DNA from: Ophiura sarsii | Lineage: Eukaryota > Echinodermata > Ophiuroidea > Amphilepidida > Ophiuridae | DNA length: 64,000 nt | Assembly: GCA_035610835.1 (NCBI GenBank) | Contig: CM069447.1 | Location: forward strand, 61,077,048-61,141,047 | Direction: 5' to 3' | Part shown: positions 60,392 to 64,000 of the stretch, piece after piece | Numbering within the stretch: position 1 is the stretch's first letter | How the letters are laid out: every line of letters starts with the position of its first letter | The notes under the pieces: generated by a model | What the model saw: only the letters and a program-made list of their open reading frames with translations | Told to the model about the DNA's origin: nothing | Databases searched by the model: none | Translations under genes and position numbers: made by a program

Positions 60392-60588
60392 CGCTGATTT
60401 TGCAACAAACTTGTGTGGGAAGCTTGAGCTATCTACTAAGTGATATCCCTCCCCCGCCCCCACCAATCAATGTTGAGGGTCCCAACGACCGTGGTGATGA
60501 AACGGTTCCGAACAACATTGAATGGGGGGACTGGGGGGTTGATTTCAACGGACTCCTCAAAGTGGTTCAACAGTTATTTCCGGAATTG
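60392..60588 (+). pseudogene. Truncated fifth copy of the internal exon
   Basis: It keeps the acceptor and 197 of 210 nt, then the array ends at ccggaattg. The next bases make an in-frame TAG and the donor is lost. If used as a last exon it would terminate the protein after VVQQLFPEL; otherwise it must be skipped to reach the exons beyond. Confidence 0.6.
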
Positions 60589-60660
60589 TAGCTAGGACGG
60601 GAGAGAGTTCCCGTGGTCGCCCTCGAGTGCCAGACAGAGCGCCGCGTGACAGGGCTATTA
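60589..60660 (+). repeat. Displaced right half of the split resident segment
   Basis: gctaggacgggagagag and cgtggtcgccctcgagtgcc align with the bases following the intact peptide exon at 49770-49825 (gcagggacgtgagaggg, catggtcgcccttgagcgcc). It is the continuation of the segment cut at 50046. Confidence 0.7.
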
Positions 60661-60747
60661 GCAAGTTGAAACGGACGCTGTGCGTGCGTCATTTTAAAAT
60701 AGATTATATACCGTATTCATCATTTGTTTCTCTCAAATCTTTCACAG

Positions 60748-60777
60748 GAAACTCCGAATCGGATTCCATGCAGAAAC
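60748..60777 (+). CDS. Candidate 30-nt phase 1-1 exon
   Basis: A good acceptor (caaatctttcacag) and a consensus GTGAGT donor at 60778 enclose 30 nt. In phase 1 it reads G-NSESDSMQK and ends with C, which with the next exon's GC gives Arg, recreating a KR cleavage site across the junction. Acidic spacer plus KR is the usual layout of a secreted-peptide precursor. Short exons are easily found by chance, so confidence rests on the phase match and the KR. Confidence 0.4.
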
Positions 60778-60799
60778 GTGAGTAATTTCTCCTTAAGGC

Positions 60800-61420
60800 C
60801 ACGATTACACTTGAGGAAATGTGGGGAAATGTGGGGAATGTTTTCGAAATATTTAGATTTTTTGTTTTTGATTTTCAATTTTTGTTGTTGAAATGTTTTG
60901 AAAAATCACCAACATCCAGAACTTTGAGAATAAAAGCCCGACCGACCGACCCTATCTGAGGGGTCCATTTGCCCGTAGAACAGGGTTTCTTTGGGGCATG
61001 ATGTAAAATGTTACACCGCTCGACACGAAGGCCAGATATAGAGAATTAGTGTGCGTATGTAAGAAAAGAGTTTAATATGATTCGGATCAAGGAATTATTT
61101 TCAAACATTTCATGTAGGCCTGAGTTTTCCCTTTTTAAATTGCATACATTTTATTAACCCTGGTTTAATGGGGGTTCGTAGCAACCTTCTCCCGAAATAT
61201 TCTTTCGTTCTGTCACGCTGAAACGAAACGCTCACAATAATTCGACAAATAGTTGTGAGCATACATTTCTACTGTACCAACGATTTCACTTATTTTAGCC
61301 TACCCTTGCCTGTTAAAGTACAGAGGGCGGCTAGTGCATCTTTCGAAAGACAAAAATCACGTAAGAATGTGTTAAATACTATTTAACCAACAAATAATGG
61401 TGATGAATAATCGATGAATG
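60800..61420. other. Intron-like gene-free stretch
   Basis: No feature apart from the near-duplicate aaatgtggggaaatgtgggg at about 60819-60839. Confidence 0.4.
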
Positions 61421-61972
61421 TTACACCGCAAATCGCAGGGGACACCGCGGACGTGTTCATAAATGTAACACTTTTTTAACACCGGACACGTGTTCATAAA
61501 ATTCAAAAGGTTTATTTTGCAATATTTTGCAATGTGAACACTAGGGCTCGGAAGGCTAGTGTTCACATTGTTATGTGTTCTAAATTACCAAACTATTGTT
61601 CTCAATTAGCACACCAATGTTCTAAGGCAGCGTTTTTGAACAGCTCGGACGCGTTGGGAACCATCCAATGTGTTAACAATATGAGTGTCACGCTGAACGC
61701 TAATGTTCATAATAGCTAATATGGAACACCTGATAAAACACATGTGTTCAAAAATAAAAAATGCCATTGATATCAAGTTATTTAAACTGCACAAAGTTAC
61801 ACAATTTTGACTTTGATTGCTGTTTTGAGGTAGAGCAACTCTTTAAACCGAAATGACCCATAAATATTTCAAAATAAACCTTTTGGATTTTATGAACACG
61901 TGTCCAATGTTAAAACGGTGTTACATTTATGAATACGTCCGAGGTGTTCCATGCGATTTGCATGCAGTGTAA
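61421..61972. mobile_element. MITE with ~105-bp TIRs
   Basis: The left end ttacaccgcaaatcgcaggg is mirrored near 61950-61972 (gcgatttgcatgcagtgtaa). The TIRs continue through acgtgttcataaatgtaaca and caaaaggtttattttg. No clear target duplication and no coding content. It lies in the presumed intron between the 30-nt and 57-nt exons. Confidence 0.75.
61529..61570. other. 15-bp stem hairpin inside the MITE
   Basis: caatgtgaacactag and its exact complement ctagtgttcacattg are separated by 11 bases. Confidence 0.8.
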
Positions 61973-62251
61973 TCACAAAAGCATTTGTGGGCAAATGATG
62001 GGGTTGTTCGTTTTGGTGCTAGATCATAATCAATTAGTGCATTTTTGCTAACAGTTGAAAGAGGAGACTGATAGTTACATGTACAGTGACACCAAATACG
62101 GCATTTAAAGACAATTGGGGGGGGGGGGGGGGGGGGGTGGGGGTGCTACAACCAGTCATGCATATATTATATATCAAATAAAGTGGATACGCTATTATCA
62201 ATGGATCAAAATTACAATTGAACATTATTTGTTCTTTAATTTTTCTTTTAG

Positions 62252-62308
62252 GCAATTTTCTTGGCGCAGAAGGCCAGACAATGCCTCTAGACACGCAGAG
62301 AAGACAGA
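62252..62308 (+). CDS. Candidate 57-nt phase 1-1 exon with RR site
   Basis: The acceptor taatttttcttttag and donor GTAAGT at 62309 are both strong. In phase 1 it completes Arg (C+GC) and reads NFLGAEGQTMPLDTQRRQ. Together with the preceding exon's MQK it makes KR-NFLGAEGQTMPLDTQ-RR, a peptide bracketed by two dibasic sites. No glycine precedes RR, so no amidation is predicted. The peptide is not one I recognise. Downstream exons are not found before the window ends. Confidence 0.45.
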
Positions 62309-62479
62309 GTAAGTACCTGCAGTTATTGATTTGCTACTCTGTGAACGGTTTCATTCAAGGGCATCTGAATATGAAGGGGTTTTCCCAATCTGCTCATTTA
62401 GGAGTATGCTGCAGTAACCTATGTATAAACGGGATAAAACTGTATCCAAATTTGGAAATAAATGTCTGTTAACCCACAT

Positions 62480-64000
62480 TGCAAGTAGGCGAGAGGTATA
62501 ATCAAATCAAGAACAAACTCAAACACATTATTCGGCTCGCAAATAAAACATCTCTCAAAATCATTGAATTTCCAGAAAATAAATATTGGCAGAAAACATA
62601 GACTCAGCACACTCCCGAATCAATCTATTCCTGAACGACACAACTCTCACTGATCCCCACGAGATTATTGACAAATTCATGACTATTTCACCAACCTTGG
62701 TAATAGGTAACAAAATATCTGCGTAAAATAAACCCTTCATTCATCACTCACCCCTCTAACACCAGTTCTTCGTTCATCAAACCAATTACTCTTTCCGACC
62801 TGCAAGGCCTACGTCACCCCCTGAAATCTGTTTGCACATATATAAAACAGCCCAGCATTACTTATATACCAACTCAACGATCTCAAAGTTCACACCAGAT
62901 TAAACCATGTTTTTGACAAAACAATACTCTTGCATTTATGATTGTTATTCGTTGATTTATCAAGAAACTGTTGATGTAGCACACATAGCCCGATGAAGGT
63001 ATTCCAATATACATTATGTCGTATTGGTTGTTGGTAAACTCATGAGTTTACTTGAATAATTCTACAGTTCTTAATAATTATAACATCTCTGATATCACAT
63101 TTTATAATTACGGACTCGCGTCTCTCGTGTGTGCGTTGTGACTTCTTGTGTGTGTCCTTATCCCTCCTTATTTACAATGTTTTATTTAGTTCCACGTATT
63201 AGGCCCGGTATTAGGCCTGCCAATCTCAGTCACTACTATAGTACGGTAGTTTCCCCCAGGGATGCATACAGCCTAGTCATCCAAGTTTTAGATTCCACTT
63301 TCCCTTTTACTCCTCCATTCCAATATTTCACTATGTCAAGGTAGCGTAAATAGAAACCATAGAAATAAAAACCTCCAACCCGTCTGGCATTCAGTTCTAG
63401 TCTGTAATTTGTGTATGTCGTCTTTACCGACCATAACCAGTAATTTCAACTCTTGTACCAGCTAGCCAACACCGCCATACCTCGACGAACATATTTCATG
63501 CCGAATTCAGACATACAATGATAATATTAGATTGGTAACGTCAGACCCGCCTGCGATAATTACAAGCTCTCATAAGGCCCCATCTCAACGCCAATAATCT
63601 GTCCGTCAAGTATTAGTTCGGTATTGCTGGAGATTAATGCTGAATTACTAACTGTCTAGGTTGACAACCAAATCGCATATGAATTGCCTGTGCCGATACG
63701 ACCGCCCGATTTAATATACCCGGGATGAGTCTTATACTTCCTGTTAATACGCAATAGGGCGAGAACATAGTCTCATCGCGTGCCGCTTAATACAATTAAT
63801 AAACTACGCCAGCTGGGACGAGCCGGTACGTCACTAGATTTAGGATTGACATCACCAATATCTCAAATTCATCGTAAAAGAAGTTAGTGTCCTAGTTCCC
63901 AATCTTTATCCTCGGTCCCTGCTTTTCATCATTTGTATGAACGACATATTAGTATTACATCTAGTATGCTTAAACGAATCCTCTATACAGACGACACAAA
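62480..64000 (+). mobile_element. Decayed LINE with reverse-transcriptase motif, truncated by window end
   Basis: RRYNQIKNKLKHIIRLA-like text at about 62495, then NDTTLTDPHEIIDKFMTI (62630-62690) matches the linker before the reverse transcriptase in non-LTR elements. Near 63885-63950 a worn GVPQ..-LLFIICMNDI-like segment appears, and the catalytic YxDD motif is visible as LYTDDT at 63981-63998. Many stops and frame breaks show it is dead. Its 3' part lies outside the window. It sits in the putative intron after the 57-nt exon. Confidence 0.75.

Larger units (their letters stand above)
50048..60588 (+). repeat. Tandem array: four 2567-bp exon cassettes plus a 274-bp partial
   Basis: The cassette recurs with period 2567 bp: the boundary word acaattcaggaaaattggtg starts at 50047, 52614, 55181, 57748 and 60315. 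I found one substitution between copies (catactcttct at 58463 where others have cataatcttct). Each unit holds a 210-nt exon, three ~185-bp subrepeats, a tRNA-like segment and a CpG-rich block. The array is flanked by TA on both sides (50046-50047, 60589-60590), with ends caattcagg and ccggaattg. The near-identity means very recent amplification, gene conversion or an assembly collapse/expansion. Confidence 0.95.

Overview
The window reads as nuclear DNA of an animal, most likely a marine invertebrate deuterostome (echinoderm or hemichordate type). The reasons are AT-rich non-coding sequence, GT/AG-bounded short exons, very frequent taggcctaggcct words, CR1/L2-type LINE tails, Tc1/mariner, hAT and PIF/Harbinger-type elements, a tRNA-headed SINE and poly-G repeats. 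No bacterial operon, no long intact gene and no CRISPR array were seen. The species assignment is inference.

Layout. 0-11 kb: terminal-inverted-repeat (TIR) elements (358-996, 1612-3074, 3928-4838), a SINE (5051-5370), a ~100-bp satellite (7655-9460) interrupted by a MITE, and short perfect palindromes. 11.2-15.3 kb: a TTA-flanked element with ~220-bp TIRs holding four tRNA-like sequences, one of them a near-canonical tRNA-Asn. 15-24 kb: LINE remnants, poly-G repeats, short-word clusters and a tandem duplication rich in nuclear-receptor-like half sites. 24-30 kb: nested minisatellites, into which a double-headed Tc1 element has jumped. 30.1-32.4 kb and 47.7-50.0 kb: the arms of an inverted duplication. 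32.4-47.7 kb: MITEs, tandem repeats, duplicated blocks and LINE fragments.

The most interesting part is 47.7-62.3 kb. Each inverted arm carries a signal-peptide exon ending in phase 1 and, after an intron holding a Penelope-like remnant, a phase-1 terminal exon for a lysine-rich peptide with a KR pair. In the right arm, a 2567-bp cassette repeated four times plus a 274-bp fragment follows. Every full cassette holds the same 210-nt open exon bounded by AG and GT in phase 1-1. Past the array are two more phase 1-1 exons (30 and 57 nt); their junction recreates a KR site and the second ends in RRQ. The locus can therefore be read as a secreted-peptide precursor gene whose internal exon was amplified. 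The array has TA at both edges, short inverted ends, and splits a resident duplicated segment. This suggests insertion of a mobile or circular DNA, but an assembly artefact must be excluded because the copies are almost identical. The window ends inside a decayed LINE reverse transcriptase.
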